From Clostridiales bacterium mt11 (GTDB taxonomy: Bacteria; Bacillota; Clostridia; Tissierellales; Tepidimicrobiaceae), in NCBI GenBank assembly GCA_001282665.1, contig LN874946.1, forward strand, positions 90,445 to 154,444: 64,000 nucleotides of DNA, given 5' to 3'. This document shows positions 62,929-64,000 of this stretch, one piece after another (positions within the stretch are counted from its first letter, which is position 1; the number at the start of each line of letters is the position of its first letter). The translations under genes were made by a program, and so were the position numbers. The notes under the pieces are model-generated. The model had not been told where the DNA came from and searched no databases. It saw only the letters and a list, made by a program, of their open reading frames with translations.

Positions 62929-63309
62929 ATGAGAAAAACTAATATCATGGTATGCGTGACTCAGCAAAAAACTTGTGAGAGACTTATATTAAATGGATAC
63001 AGATTAGTAGAAGCAAGTAAAGGAAAATTATACGTAATACATGTAGTAAATGAAAAAGAGAAATTTCTAGAAAATGTTGATGATGGAGAGGCATTAGAGT
63101 ATTTATTTGGTGTATCTAAAAAAGTAGGAGCTGATTTAACTGTACTTAGATCAAAGGATATTAAGAAGACTATGATTGATTTTGCAGTTAATAATAATAT
63201 TACTCATATTGTAATGGGAACTCCTCCAAATAATGGGGAGGTTGAAAGTCCAAATCTTGGATTAAAACTACAGACCGCTTTACCAAATGTAGAATTTATA
63301 CTTTTATAG
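62929..63309 (+). CDS. Universal-stress-protein-like protein
   Basis: 126 residues of UspA fold: KTNIMVCVTQQKTCERLI, GKLYVIHVVNEKEKF and HIVMGTPPNNGEVE. The last resembles the GxxxGN ATP-binding loop in part. ATG 62929 follows AAAGGGGGA. Role is probably stress-related; the ligand is unknown. Confidence 0.8.
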   Translation: MRKTNIMVCVTQQKTCERLILNGYRLVEASKGKLYVIHVVNEKEKFLENVDDGEALEYLFGVSKKVGADLTVLRSKDIKKTMIDFAVNNNITHIVMGTPPNNGEVESPNLGLKLQTALPNVEFILL

Positions 63310-63341
63310 AAGCACTTCTCTTTTTAGGGAAGTGTTTTCTC
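63310..63341 (+). terminator. Terminator after the usp-like gene
   Basis: AGCACTTC/GAAGTGTT stem and TTTTCTC. Confidence 0.55.
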
Positions 63342-63552
63342 AAAAAATACTTTGAGAAAATAGATGAAGAATAGGGTTTTAATATAGAGTAAGGTTTGGG
63401 AAATACATAATCGTTTATTTGATTTAAGGAATAGATAATTATTTTATCTATTCTTTTTTTAATTATATAAATATATGGTATTATAAGAAGGGATTTTAGA
63501 AATATTGTAGAATAAATATTATACAATATTTGTGTATATAGGAGGAATAGTC

Positions 63553-64000
63553 GTGTCTAGAGTTATTGGAGCTTGTGGCTGTATATGTAGTGATTGTCCT
63601 ATGTTTGATAGGGAATGTATGGGATGCTATTCCATAGAAGGAAAGGCTTGTTGGTTGCATGAAGTAGGGCTTGATATTTGTGATTTTTATGAATGTAGTG
63701 TAATGGATAGAAAGCTAATACATTGTGGAGAATGTGAGAAAATCCCCTGTGAAAGATTTTGGGAAAATAAAAATCCAAAATGGACAGAAGAACGACATAA
63801 AAAAATTGTAGAAGAAAGAACTGCTTTACTTAAGGAGTTAGCAAATAATAAAGGTTATTTTATCAAATACATAGATGATCCAATTTTGAAATCGAATATT
63901 ACTGATTTGATACTTAGGCAATTGCCAGATTGGTTTGGAATAGAAGAGTCTATAGTAGAATATGTTGATAAAGTAAAAGAAACTGACTTCTATGTAGCTT
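63553..64000 (+). CDS. DUF3795 zinc-binding domain fused to the start of a GNAT acetyltransferase (cut by window edge)
   Basis: From GTG 63553 (GGAGGAA upstream) the frame is open to the window end, at least 149 residues. Residues 1-75 are a cysteine-rich DUF3795 domain (GACGCICSDCPMFDRECMGC; HCGECEKIPCERFW). From about 120 the sequence ILRQLPDWFGIEESIVEYV is the usual N-terminus of a GNAT family. The fusion is known in clostridia. Substrate unknown. Confidence 0.75.
   Translation, partial: MSRVIGACGCICSDCPMFDRECMGCYSIEGKACWLHEVGLDICDFYECSVMDRKLIHCGECEKIPCERFWENKNPKWTEERHKKIVEERTALLKELANNKGYFIKYIDDPILKSNITDLILRQLPDWFGIEESIVEYVDKVKETDFYVA

Noticed and set aside
1..64000. CRISPR array, rRNA genes or other tRNAs
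   Set aside because: No regularly spaced repeats and no rRNA-like sequence were seen; tRNA-Sec is the only tRNA I could recognise.

Overview
The window is a low-GC, spore-forming Firmicute chromosome segment, most like the Clostridia/Tissierellia. Supporting signs are the gene order rplU-prp-rpmA-obgE, an L27 with a Prp-cleavable N-terminus, a SASP gene, a V-type ATPase operon and a complete selenocysteine system. An almost exactly delimited Mu-like transposable prophage of about 36.2 kb interrupts it.

Host left arm (1-15769). A radical-SAM/DUF2344 pair is followed by an RNase G gene broken by two in-frame TAA codons, then the L21 leader with rplU-prp-rpmA, then obgE, yhbY, nadD, yqeK, an LCP ligase gene, rsfS and ridA. 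A convergent D,D-carboxypeptidase gene (dacF type) follows. After comEA come selD (itself a selenoprotein, UGA at 10506), selA and selB, then an orphan OmpR-type response regulator.

Mu-like prophage (15775-51951). It is flanked by the 5-bp duplication TTAGG, begins with TG, ends with CA, and has inverted terminal motifs containing TTCGCA. A 15-bp presumed transposase-site motif recurs near both ends. Layout: a leftward lysogeny operon (repressor plus a zinc-ribbon protein); a rightward early operon (MuA, MuB, Gam, GemA, endolysin, ending with a Mor-family activator and a terminator); then holin-like genes, terminase, portal, head, tail sheath and tube, a frameshifted tail chaperone, tape measure, baseplate and fibre genes. 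An IS110-family element sits in the early operon between the early promoter and the transposase. A separately promoted, separately terminated leftward membrane-protein gene (a moron) lies between the tail chaperone and the tape measure.

The most striking feature is a complete diversity-generating retroelement (DGR) at 47518-51163: Avd, a 106-bp template repeat, a DGR-type reverse transcriptase, and a 650-residue fibre protein carrying the matching variable repeat. All 12 template/variable differences fall on template adenines (12 of 27 adenines, 0 of 79 other positions). The variable repeat lies in a DUF6273/C-type-lectin-like domain followed by Ig-like repeats, so the phage probably diversifies its receptor-binding fibre.

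Host right arm (51957-64000). A nine-gene V/A-type ATPase operon is followed by tRNA-Sec with its own promoter and terminator, a small membrane protein, an alpha/beta-type SASP, a decayed IS3 (IS150-like) element, a universal-stress-like protein and the start of a DUF3795-acetyltransferase fusion. The prophage therefore separates selDAB from the ATPase operon and tRNA-Sec.
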